Shown piece by piece: positions 54,295 through 64,000 of a stretch of DNA of 64,000 nucleotides. A program made the position numbers and the translations under genes. The notes beneath the pieces were generated by a model. That model was not told the DNA's origin and ran no database searches. It saw only the letters and a program-made list of their open reading frames with translations. The stretch's first letter is position 1, and every line of letters begins with the position of its first letter. This DNA is from Isoetes taiwanensis (Eukaryota; Streptophyta; Lycopodiopsida; Isoetales; Isoetaceae). The DNA is taken from contig JAJEKV010000003.1 in the NCBI GenBank assembly GCA_021234155.1, positions 24,772,874 through 24,836,873 on the forward strand. Direction: 5' to 3'.

Positions 54295-56100
54295 CTCCTG
54301 TTTAAAAAAATGGAAGAGCGTTCCAGCCTATGTCGAGAGACTTCATGCATAATGGTAAGCAGTCTCTTCTCGAAGCTTTTTGCCTCCATTCTGGAATATA
54401 AAATAAGCTCATGGGCAGAAGAAAATGAAAAGAGGTCTAAGATGCAAGCATGTTTTAGACCTAAGAAAGCTACAGTTGACCATATCATGGTGCTTCGAAC
54501 TATAATCGATTCAGTGAAGAAGATAAAGAAGCCACTTTCCACATTTTTTGTTGATTTATCCAAGGCATTTGACACAGTAAGACGAGCAAACATATGGGAA
54601 AGAATGGAGAAACTAGGGGTGCCAACACATCTTCAAAATGCAGTTGCTACACTATATGAAAAAGTCTGGATACATTTATCTTTCCCTCTGCCACAAAATG
54701 TTGGAATTGAAAGCAATTTTGGGGTTAAATAGGGATGCCTTTTGTCGCCCACCTTGTTTGGTATTTTTATCGATGAACAAGAAGAGTGGACCTCTAGTAT
54801 GGAGGAGGCAGAGCAACACTCATGGGGCATGTAGTATTTCTGCTCTTGTATGCTGATGATGTAGTCATTTTTTCTAGAAGCATGGGGGGGCTACAAAAAC
54901 ATTTAGCTGCGTTAGCATCTTTTTGTGACTCGAAAGATATGAACGTTAACCTATCCAAAACAAAAATTATGATATTTGGCACTCAGAAGATGGACAAATA
55001 TAACTTTCAATATAAAGGTGAAAGAGTAGAGATAGTATCTACCTACAAATATCTATGTCTTTTAGTAGATCAATCCTACAGATGGAATAAGGTTGTAGAT
55101 CAAAGAGTAGATGGTGGGATAAAAGCCTTATTTGCTATGTAGAGGCAATGTAGGAGTGCAAATATTATTGATTTTGGGATAAAGAAAAAATTGTTTTACT
55201 CCTTGGTCCAATAGATAGTGTTATATGGCTGTGCAATATGCGGACCTGGTTTATCATTAGACAGATAGAAGAGAGTAGAAAAAGTACAAAAGAAATTCTT
55301 ACTTGCTGAAATGGGAGTAAAGGTACATACACCGTATGCTATGCTGCTCACAGAGGCGGGCTTATTGCCATTAGAGGCGAAGCCCTAGGCTAGACAATCA
55401 TGTAGTGTGGAAGTTACGGGCTTTGGATGACCAAGCTCTACCACAGAGTGCTATGAAGCATAGTGAGAGTAAGTGGTACACTGACTTCCTTAAGTAGCTT
55501 CAAAAATGGGACATCGCTATTGAGGATATCCCGTCACAGGCATTGCAGTCAAGAGTATACATATGGGGCAAAGTAAAGCATAAGATGTGGAGTGTGACCA
55601 AACTAAAAATGGAGAGTTACAAGGAATGGATGAACCCAGATTTAGCTGAAATCCCTAATTTAAGAGAAAAAATTTCACTACATAAAAGGTACATAATATG
55701 TAGGATGCAACTCAGCTCATGCCATCTAGGCATTGAGGTGGGCCGATGGGGGGACATGCCACAAGAACTCCGGTTTTGCAGATTCTGTGAGGAGAACACT
55801 TTAGAGGATGAAAATCATGCCATTCTACGATGCCCAACCTATCATGATTTGAGGTGCCATCATGTGATTTGGGCCAACACTCTCGCCGAATTTTTTCGTC
55901 TCCCCGCAAAGGTAATTGGTAAATTCCTAACATATATCCTAGAATTGAGAGAGCAATATGTACGGGGCTATAAAGCACAACTAGAAGATTATGGATCATG
56001 TTTAGGAGAGGAGGCTGGTACTCCTCCGACTGTGGAAGAGACTGTATAAATTTTATGGGGCCTAAAATATTTGTTTGTATGAAAATGCGTCTCATAGGCC
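54295..56100 (+). pseudogene. LINE reverse transcriptase remnant
   Basis: Same LINE type as 37873-39839. Segments: IMVSSLFSKLFASILEYKIS, FVDLSKAFDTVRRANIWERM, a GCLLSPTLFGIF-like block after a stop near 54731, LLYADDVVIFSRSMGGLQKH, VNLSKTKIMIFGTQ and STYKYLCLLVDQSYRW. The C-terminal CCHC motif is CRFCEENTLEDENHAILRCP. At least four stops and several frameshifts. The 5' end is truncated in the RT domain. It runs into a long CT tract at 56126. Confidence 0.85.
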
Positions 56101-56124
56101 TGACAGTCTAGTAGACAAAAATAA

Positions 56125-56300
<176 letters not shown>

Positions 56301-56572
56301 CCCACATGTTCGGGAATTTTTTATCTCTTGTCATATATGGCGAGAGATAATTTTTGTACGTATAGCTCCTCTCGAGCTCGAGAGGAGCTTGTCTCTTGGG
56401 CCTTAACAACGGTCGTTTTGCTGAAGAACTGGAAACAGAGAGCGCCAAAATCTTCCGGCCTGCCGGAATTCAATGTCTGTTGGCGTGAAACAATATTTGA
56501 ACCATCAATTGGCTTTCTTTCTTTCATTTTCCCCAAATCTCTTCTACAGTCCGACTTTAAGAAAAATTTAGT

Positions 56573-57830
56573 ATGGATCTGGTAATTTTGAGGATGATTG
56601 CCATAGTCTTGCACACTATTATGCTCGGCATTGCATTGCAGCAGTTTTGCCTAAACCTCATAGCTTCAGATGACAATGCAGAGCTCTTGGACTTAGCTAT
56701 GGAGACCGAATCCATAGAAAGTAACTGACTCATGACTTGATGTCAATTTACCTTGATTCTGTTGGGGTCCGCCAGACTGAAGAGGCCTTCAAGAAGATTT
56801 TGGATTGCACTGAGACAAACCACACAGTGGGATAGCAATGGCAATCATGCCTGGAATTGCTTGCCCTCTTATGAAGATGATATGTGGAGACAATGCTACA
56901 GGATGTCAAGATCCTCGTTCGAAAAATTGGTAGGTCTTCTAGGCCTGTATTTTGTAAAACCAGGCAATAAAGTGAGGGCTTCCATTGAGCCAAGAAGGGT
57001 TGTAGCTATGGTTCTTTATTTCTTAGCTCATGGTGAATCTCCTCTACATGTTGAAAGGAGATTTTATGATGGTCAGTCCATAGTTCAGAAGTATGTGAGG
57101 AAGATCACACTTGCTTTTGCTTCCAAGAGCATGCTGTATAAAAGATTTGTAGCCATTCCATCAGGGCAGAGATTACTTGACATTATAGCAGAATTTAAGT
57201 AAGCCACTGGTCTTCCTAATGTGTTTGCTGCAGTTGATAGCAGCCACATATACTTATAATACAGGAAACCCAAAAAAAAAAAAAAGGGATCATGCAAATG
57301 ACTATTACAGCAAAAATAAAAGACACTCCATTCTGTTTCAAGGCTGTGTAACTCATAATAAATTGTTTGTCAACATGTGTTGTATTAGAGTAGGATCTGT
57401 ACATGATTCTGCCCATTTCAAAAAAAGTACAATTTAGAACAGGTTGGCCTCCAAATCGATATTACAGAAGCCAGTTGTTAGATCACAAGGGAAGAAGATT
57501 AAGGAAGGAATGCCTACTAAGGATGATATAATTGTAAACATACCTCCTCAGCTACTTGGTGATTATGCATATCCTAGCAGGCCTTTCTTATTTAAGGTAT
57601 TTCCTGATCGTGATTGCAAGAAGAATCGATTCAACAAGAGAATCTGCAGAGGTAGAGTTGGTTTTGAAAATGGTTTTGGCATAGTTAAGGATAAGTGGAT
57701 AATATTAAAGAGCCTCACAGTTCAAGCATCACAAGCTAGCAAAATCATCATGCATGTGCTGTGTTGTGGAACTACTGTATTTTTTAAAGAGGGAGTGGAA
57801 TTGCTATTATTGACTCCAGAATTTCCATAG
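56573..57830 (+). pseudogene. PIF/Harbinger transposase
   Basis: Reads CYRMSRSSFEKLVGLLGLYF, RRVVAMVLYFLAHGES, YVRKITLAF, then, after a stop, NVFAAVDSSHI (first catalytic D). A frameshift follows at an A run (57272-57286), then GSVHDSAHF (second D) and RVGFENGFGIVKDKWIIL, where the third acidic residue (VE.AFG.LK in the family) should lie. The order matches DDE_Tnp_4-type transposases related to plant ALP1. Stops near 56724, 57201 and 57435 and the frameshift kill it. I place the start at the ATG giving MDLVILRMIAIVLHTIMLG. Confidence 0.85.
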
Positions 57831-59290
57831 GTAGAGTATTATGAGACTCAAGATATGAACAGGAAATTGAAAAAGGAGGGAGATTAGATCAGGCACATCC
57901 TCCTCTAGAATTTGGAGAAATGAATCTTAAGGAAGTTATGTTCTTTCATGTCAGTTCCTATTGTAGACAATGCTTTATTTTTGCAATTATATTGAATAGA
58001 AATCCGAGGATAATGAACACTTTATTTATATACTTTCTTTGTATACACTTTTCTGCAATCATATTCACACTTTGTATATTAACATTGTTATTACACACTT
58101 TGCTCATGGCAAAACAAAAAAGAAAACTCAAGACAGCAGATGTCATATGAACTAAAAAAGAATTATATACATTAAAATATGCTTTTATAAATCATGAATG
58201 CACTCAAATGTAGTGCTCTTGAATGGAATAACCTGCAAACAAAATACTAAAACCTAAAGACTAAGTAAATTCCACTACTTAAAGAATAAGTATTCTCTGC
58301 AACCCTTTGCTTGCTTGAGGTCACAAACTTGGGTTATCAGCTCAAGCATATCTGTCCCTGTTGTAGGCTGTGTTAGTAACCAAAAAAAAAAAAAAAATGT
58401 CACAAAGTCTTGCGGGAACAGAAAATCTTTGGCATTTCATACCGTCAAAATACATTTACATCAGCACGATTGCTGTTCTTTTACAAGAAAGAAGGTACAA
58501 AAAATCCAACATCCTCAAGAGCTGGAGATATAGAAGATACAAAAAGCTTGACTGTAAAACTAAAGAAAACTAAGAAAAAAGAAGGGGGCGGTTTCAGCAT
58601 GCAACACAGCTTGTATCTAGAGTTTTTATCTCCATGAGCACCCAATGGCCCGAGATCTTCACAAACGTGAACTCCACATGCATTTTCTATCAGACAGGTG
58701 CATTCATAGCCCAGTTGAACAGCTGAGGCTCGATTCGAATCCTACCCATATCCAAATATTGCACGAAGGCATGTGTAGTGACGGAGTTGTGAATCTTCCT
58801 GTGAGTAAGAACAGAAAGATCATTCTGTTCTACCGTGCTTGAACAGTTCACGCTGCCCACCGATATTTCTGAATCTGAAGAAGAGCTTGGAGGTGGATTC
58901 CGTCAGAATCTGAAGCGCCTTCTAACAAGCACTTTCGGCCTGGCCATCTGATCAAATGCATAAATACTGAATTGATAATGGCACAATAATCGAGGGGTTT
59001 ATTTATGAGAGGGCGCTATCTAATGATATAGGGAAGTTATGGAAGGGAATCTTGAGACAAAATCCATTACCTTATGTCCTGTCATCGAAATCTAATGGTA
59101 TGGAAATCTAGTTTATAAGTGGTCGTGAACTTATTGGCAGTCTGTTCTGTCAGACTACAAAAATCAACCAATAATAGTTAAGAATAGAATGTTTCCCACT
59201 CCAATGGGATTTGCATGACAAGCACATTACATCATGTGATGACAATAAAAAACAAAGATATAAACCATTACTTAAAATACAAAATGTACC
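57831..59290. other. no gene seen, between transposase and Myb-like gene
   Basis: AT-rich. An A run at 58381-58396 and short frames without domains. Confidence 0.5.
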
Positions 59291-59291
59291 T

Positions 59292-60180
59292 TCAATTTTC
59301 CTGTTTTGAAGTAGAAAGTTTTGCAATTTCAAGCAATGTATCCTTGGTCATTTGGCAAATACTTTGAGTCATAATAGCCATCGATTCTGCAATTTTCAGA
59401 CTATGAGAAGATCTCATCTCTTTCAGTTCCTTAGCAAGTTGAATTTTTCGCATAGACTCATCTTTCATGAACTCCAACTTTTTCTTCTGCTGCCCCAAAA
59501 TGTGATGCCATTTCATTAATTCCTGATGCTATATCCTCATCAATAGCCAATCTGGATCTCTTCTTTGAGATTGGCTTACCTGCAACTCCAGGCTGCATAC
59601 AAGCTATTGATCTAGGACTGATCTCATGTATATCGCCTTTATCAGTAGAAGTGGGAGTGATATTTGAATTTCCACCATTAGTGTTTGGGCTTGAAGGTGT
59701 TTGAGGGGGTTCTGTATGTGTAGGAATTCCTTTGTTCTTTGTTGGAAGTTCACTACTTGAAATTTTGAACTGTTATTTATCGAATGCAAAATCGGTTCCA
59801 AATGTTTCATAGTATGAATATGTCATAAAAGTATCCTAGTATGATGAGTGCATCTCTGCAGCATGGAAAGCTTCTTTCCCAAATGAATCATCATCTCCAG
59901 CTCTAGGAAGATTTGTGTGATTCGTGCAACCTATTCTCAATTCTTCCATTCTCTCATACCATTGCCAGGTAAAAGGCTCTGCTCCTGTTCTATCTTCAGC
60001 ATATTTTTCGTCCTTGAATTTAGCCTGAAGCTTGTCCCATTTGTTCTTCAACCGCCTCAAATCAACCAAACCTGGCACTATGGGAGTCAATCTTTCTAAG
60101 ATTTCCTTTCATTGGGAATTAGAAAGATTGATGTTATCATTGTTATATGCCTTGAAAGCGCATAAATATGGGGGTGTACA
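59292..60180 (-). pseudogene. Myb/SANT-like DNA-binding protein of the PIF/Harbinger element
   Basis: 60180 to 59836 reads a Myb/SANT-like trihelix domain: FKAYNNDNIN, then LTPIVPGLVDLRRLKNKWDK, LQAKFKDEKY and TWQWYERMEE. The conserved LKNKWD motif and three tryptophans match the accessory protein of Harbinger elements, which helps the transposase bind DNA and enter the nucleus. The C-terminal part (59516-59292) is a K/E-rich coiled-coil-like region. The middle part is out of frame, and stops occur. Confidence 0.75.
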
Positions 60181-60439
60181 GATGCATTCAAACACGAGGC
60201 TCATGAGACAATAGAACAATGCTAATAATATGTTAGGAAAATTGGAAGATAGCATCCCTACCAATGATTTACGTACAATGCTCTAGCTAGAGATGGAAAT
60301 TTATAGTTTTTTCCCCAAAGAACATAGTCACGATTCGTCAAGTGCATCATTACATAGATCACAGAGAGAGCTTTTTAACACAACAACTTTCATCTAAGAC
60401 AGGGCTCTTGGATCAAAAGTTATGATCAAAATTGTATTA

Positions 60440-60600
60440 ATAAAATCTGATCTTTCTGACGATAAATCTGACATTTTTTCTGACGAATCTGATGACGAAA
60501 AGTCCGGCGAAAAATCTGACACATGTTCTGACGAAATTTTTGACGCATCTTCTGATGGATGTTCTGACGCATGTTATGACGAATGTCCTGACGCATGACA
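60440..60600. repeat. degenerate minisatellite TCTGACGAA/TCTGACGCA
   Basis: About a dozen imperfect 9-15 base units built on TCTGACGAA, TCTGACGCAT or TCTGATG. On the plus strand it translates as an S/D/E/C-rich run ending in a stop; no domain. Confidence 0.75.
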
Positions 60601-60945
60601 AATATTTTGATCCACTTTGAACTCATTGTTCTCCATCATCCTAGTTTCAAATCAGGCCAAATTGTTTCCGGCATATTCCCAAAAGTTTTCCCTGTTAGTC
60701 TTCTCAAAAATTAGCAAAAATTGTTTAATATAAATCGAGATATTCTCATCTGAGTGTGCTAGGGAAGGGCACTGGCCAAACTTTCTGTCCAATTTGAACC
60801 ATATTTTCTCAGTCATCCTAGATCCAAATTGAGCTAAATTTTTTCCTACATGTCACAACAAGTTTTCTCTGATTTCACTTTAAAAAATAATGTGAAAATA
60901 ATCAGTATAACTTGAAATATCATCATTTGAGTGTGCATACCTTTA
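60601..60945. repeat. two imperfect 165-bp repeats
   Basis: 60610-60770 and 60776-60940 share AACTCATTGTTCTC/AACCATATTTTCTC, CATCCTAG, CAAATCAGGC/CAAATTGAGC, GTTTTCCCTG/GTTTTCTCTG and CATCTGAGTGTGC/CATTTGAGTGTGC in order. Confidence 0.6.
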
Positions 60946-61655
60946 TTGTCTCAGGATATGGTCCAATAATGCACTAATGGCATTATCCAACCATTCTAGT
61001 GGATTTTCGGTTTGATTTTGGCACCAATGTGTCAGAATTCAAATCCATAACTACTAATGCTTGGGATTTTTCCACAAGAAACATAATTTTGACTTACTTG
61101 CCCTGCTTCAAAGTTTGTCCTTCTAGCACAAACTGTTGTGGAATCCGATCTGCTTCTTGTTCTCTTTGGCTCATTTTCAACAGCAAGTGCTTGAATTACA
61201 GGGGCAGATATTGATTCGGTCATTTTCTTTGGTTTTCTTGGCTGAAATTCCTTTTCATGCCTTGGAGGAACAAAGGCTTTCGAATGATCTGAAGCTCTTG
61301 TCATGCTATCATGCCTAGGATCTAGAAGACAATCAAGAATGAAGGCAATCAGCTTTCTGCCATGAAATCCCCATTCCAAAGGCCGAAATATGAAATTGAA
61401 TTTAGCAACATCACCAGAATATAGGAAAATTGCAGGAAGGCCAAAATAGGAGGCGAAAAACATTCCGGCAGGGGTTAAACTTAACTGATGTAACCCGATG
61501 GGAAACGGCCCATCCGCCAGTTAGGCCAAAATTTGTCTCTCGGACAATAAAAGGTGAGAGTGGGTTTTCCCCACTCTCACCACCCACTCTCACCTCCCTC
61601 TCGCACCTCTCACTATCTCTAATCATATCTCCCACAAAAAAAACTATCATGTGGG

Positions 61656-61807
<152 letters not shown>

Positions 61808-61860
61808 GGTGCTTTGAGTTTATCCTTGGGATCTTTGGCTTGTGCTCTGACGTAAAAATA

Positions 61861-61971
<111 letters not shown>

Positions 61972-62072
61972 AAAGGCATCAAAGCTGACTTCCGTCTGGT
62001 AAATCCTCAAGCCCGTTAGGTTTTGTTAGAGATGGCAAGTCAGAAAGGGACGAGGCATCTGGCAGGCCAGAA

Positions 62073-62954
62073 ATGGCCAAAACAGGCCAGAAAAAGGGCC
62101 CGCTGACAAGATCTGCAGCCGGATCACCAGTTCCGGACTCTGTCACAGAACCCCCTGTTCCGGAATCACATGCCACCGGACCCATAAACCCTGGAACCCA
62201 TGAATCAGAAAAAGGAGATGGTACATCGGATGGTAACAGAGGATTGTTGCAGGAAATGATGGAGGCAATGCAAGGCAGCATGAAAACCATGCTATTGGAT
62301 TTCAAAAAGGAATTCATGAGAGAGTTTATGGGAACAGTAATGCAAGATATGTTAAGGGAATTGAAACAATCTCTGGCAGTAGACTTCAAACAAGAACTGG
62401 AGAGAATCAAACAGGAAAATGAAGTGATGATACGAAAATTAAGGGAGGATATGGATTCAATGCAAAAAGAAGCTATGTGTGTGCAGCAAGGGAAAAACGA
62501 AATTGATGGAGAGGAGAATGTGGAATCCACTGCCATTCAGGAACTGCAGCAGCAACTAACAAGCTTCATAGAAGAGCAAGACAGGAGGAATAGAGCATTA
62601 AATCTCAGGTTAATTGGGTTACCAGAAGAAAATAATGAGCAAACAAAAAAGGTTGTGGAAAATTTTCTGGAAACAAGAATGCAGATTGCTTCTGCTGGGA
62701 TAACAGAGGCCTTTCGAGTAGGCAAAAAGGCAGATTGGAATCGCCACATAGTCATAAAGTTTCGAGAGAAGGAAGATAGATTGAATGTGCTCAGAAAACG
62801 ATCTGTTCTGAAAGGCCAGAGTGTTTGGATAAATGAAGACTTGACAAAAGAACAGTATCTGACCAAGAAAGAAGAACTGAAGAAGTTTAAAGAAGCAAAA
62901 AGTCAGAACAAACAAGTCTTTTGGAGACGAGGACGAGCTGTTGTAAATGAATAG
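62073..62954 (+). CDS. LINE ORF1 protein
   Basis: 293 codons, apparently intact, starting MAKTGQKKGPLTRSAAGSP. Residues about 50-130 are a methionine- and lysine-rich helix, about 130-190 a coiled coil (LQQQLTSFIEEQDRRNRALN), and about 180-290 an RRM-like domain of the LINE ORF1 type: NLRLIGLPEENNE, ITEAFRVGKKADWNRHIVI, KFREKEDRLNVLRKR and VWINEDLTKEQYL. Such proteins trimerise, bind the LINE RNA and act as chaperones. The stop overlaps the ORF2 ATG. Confidence 0.85.
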   Translation: MAKTGQKKGPLTRSAAGSPVPDSVTEPPVPESHATGPINPGTHESEKGDGTSDGNRGLLQEMMEAMQGSMKTMLLDFKKEFMREFMGTVMQDMLRELKQSLAVDFKQELERIKQENEVMIRKLREDMDSMQKEAMCVQQGKNEIDGEENVESTAIQELQQQLTSFIEEQDRRNRALNLRLIGLPEENNEQTKKVVENFLETRMQIASAGITEAFRVGKKADWNRHIVIKFREKEDRLNVLRKRSVLKGQSVWINEDLTKEQYLTKKEELKKFKEAKSQNKQVFWRRGRAVVNE

Positions 62955-63504
62955 GAGGAAGAGACCATCAGGATTGCTCACCAAGGTACGTAGTATGTCT
63001 GTTGTTCTTCAGCAAATAGATTTGATTTGTTTTGTAGAAACTTGGGAGCATGAGCAGTATGATACTCCCGATATAGTTGGGTTTCATAAAATTTCATCAG
63101 TTTGGAATGCAATAGGAGATACAAGCTATAGAGGCAATGGAGGAATAGTCTGTTATGCTAGGGAGGAGATTTCTCACAGAATCAGAGAGATTAAAATGAA
63201 CTCCCAACAGTACTTGTGGATAGAGATTGTGGGCCAGAAACCAGTATACATTGCCAGTTGCTATTATGCACCGATTCACAAAAAAGCATATGATAATAGA
63301 GATGCTGACCGGACAGATCCGTTATTCCAACTAGAACAGGACATCCTTCAATTTTCAGAAAAGGGAGAGGTAATAGTGATGGGAGATTTCAATGGCAGGA
63401 CATCTAACAGGCAAGCGGCAGTTCTAAAACAAGAAGGCGATCCACTTTGGATGGATGAAATGGACGAAGAAGATAATAAGATTGCTGGCTGGCTCAGAAG
63501 ATAA
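62947..63504 (+). pseudogene. LINE ORF2, endonuclease, N-terminal part
   Basis: Starts ATG 62947, overlapping the ORF1 stop (ATGAATAG), an arrangement used for stop-restart translation in some LINEs. AP-type endonuclease motifs: DLICFVETWEHEQYD (catalytic E), GGIVCYAREE, ASCYYAPIHKKAYD and VIVMGDFNGRTS. The usual N-terminal SWNV/NxxGL motif before FVETW is not seen, so a short deletion or altered N-terminus is possible. The frame stops at 63504, and the endonuclease goes on in another frame. Confidence 0.82.
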
Positions 63505-64000
63505 AGCTTATACAACACAAATGGGCAAATATTTGCTGGACATGTGCAGCGGTTTAGAGCTGAGAATTCTGAATGGGCTGGACAGATTCCCGGGATCAAG
63601 AAAATGTACTTGCAGGGGTAAAAGTGTAGTTGATTATGTTATCTGTGGGGAAGATACAGTTAGAAGAATAAAATCCTTGCATGTTTGGGATCAACAACCC
63701 GAATCTGACCATGTACCCGTGTCATTTCATCTGACTATGGATATATGTCCAGGGAAAAATCAGCAAGACCGCAAGTATAGTATTAGATTAGACCGCAAAA
63801 GATCAAGTAAATACAAGGAGATTTGCGAGTCAAGATTATATGAATTGAGAGATGTGCAGAATGTATCAGAACTAGATAGTCTTATCCAGAACATCTTATT
63901 AGACTCAGCTAAGAAAGTCTTTGCTCATGGGAGGAAAGCGAAAGGAATGCCCTGTAATAGTTGGTTTGACAAAGAATGTAAGGACAAACGAAAGCAATAT
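63490..64000 (+). pseudogene. LINE ORF2, endonuclease C-terminal part and linker, runs off window
   Basis: After a frameshift near 63495 the endonuclease continues: KYLLDMCSGLELRILNGL, SVVDYVICGED, and ESDHVPVSFHL with the conserved SDH. The linker to reverse transcriptase follows (KKVFAHGRK, WFDKECKDKRKQY) to the window end. The reverse transcriptase would lie beyond 64000. Family type as at 37873. Confidence 0.82.

Noticed and set aside
61032-61463. Minus-strand frame of 143 codons with basic segment
   Set aside because: No domain or homologous feature that I recognise and no promoter signal. It lies in the decayed right part of the PIF/Harbinger region, so I left it out of the annotation.

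Overview
This window reads as nuclear DNA of a land plant with a large, transposon-packed genome. The support is: Ty1/copia and Ty3/gypsy elements primed by initiator tRNA-Met, a chromovirus, a Tat-like gypsy element with an extra RNase H, a TRIM, a Helitron carrying pentatricopeptide-repeat (PPR) gene pieces, PIF/Harbinger and hAT elements, and telobox plus TATA promoters. I see no intact host gene. The PPR style and the mix of LINEs would fit a fern, lycophyte or gymnosperm, but I cannot fix the lineage.

Layout. Positions 1-4448: the 5' half of a decayed copia element on the minus strand (its other end lies outside the window). 4449-4901: a TRIM with two LTRs that look identical. 4902-14997: mostly non-coding repeats, including a possible LTR-flanked non-coding element (7893-14336) that contains tandem arrays. 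14998-49966: a nest. The outer element, A, is a minus-strand Ty3/gypsy chromovirus (LTRs 14998-16478 and 48467-49966). It is split by a 511-bp hAT MITE (17066-17576) and by a whole plus-strand gypsy element, B (19527-41607, target duplication CTCTC). B is itself split by a 5.5-kb Helitron (25000-30516) inside pol and by two LINEs (about 33552-37754, minus; 37871-40104, plus) inside its 3' LTR. 49967-54300: sparse repeats and a gag fragment. 54300-56100: a LINE fragment. 56298-61658: a decayed PIF/Harbinger element (transposase plus Myb/SANT-like gene) between long CT tracts. 62000-64000: ORF1 and endonuclease of another LINE that runs off the window.

The most unusual content is in element A. 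Between its primer-binding site and gag it carries two extra genes. The first (46624-47745, minus) is a histone H3-like gene. Its product starts MARTKQTAR, the exact N-terminus of histone H3, continues into a long unrelated charged and proline-rich tail, and ends in a gapless H3 histone fold. The frame runs 374 codons with no indel but is broken by five stops, all of a kind that C-to-T decay can make. The second gene (about 44818-46038) encodes an unrecognised acidic protein. Each gene has its own TATA box and telobox, and upstream of each lie copies of the same hairpin-forming repeat, as if both use one promoter module. The same element encodes an integrase chromodomain, a fold that in chromoviruses reads histone H3 marks. 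An H3-carrying retrotransposon that also carries an H3 reader is the best candidate here for an undescribed system.

Element B is also notable. Its added RNase H lies before the reverse transcriptase, and the RNase H after the reverse transcriptase has lost its first catalytic aspartate.
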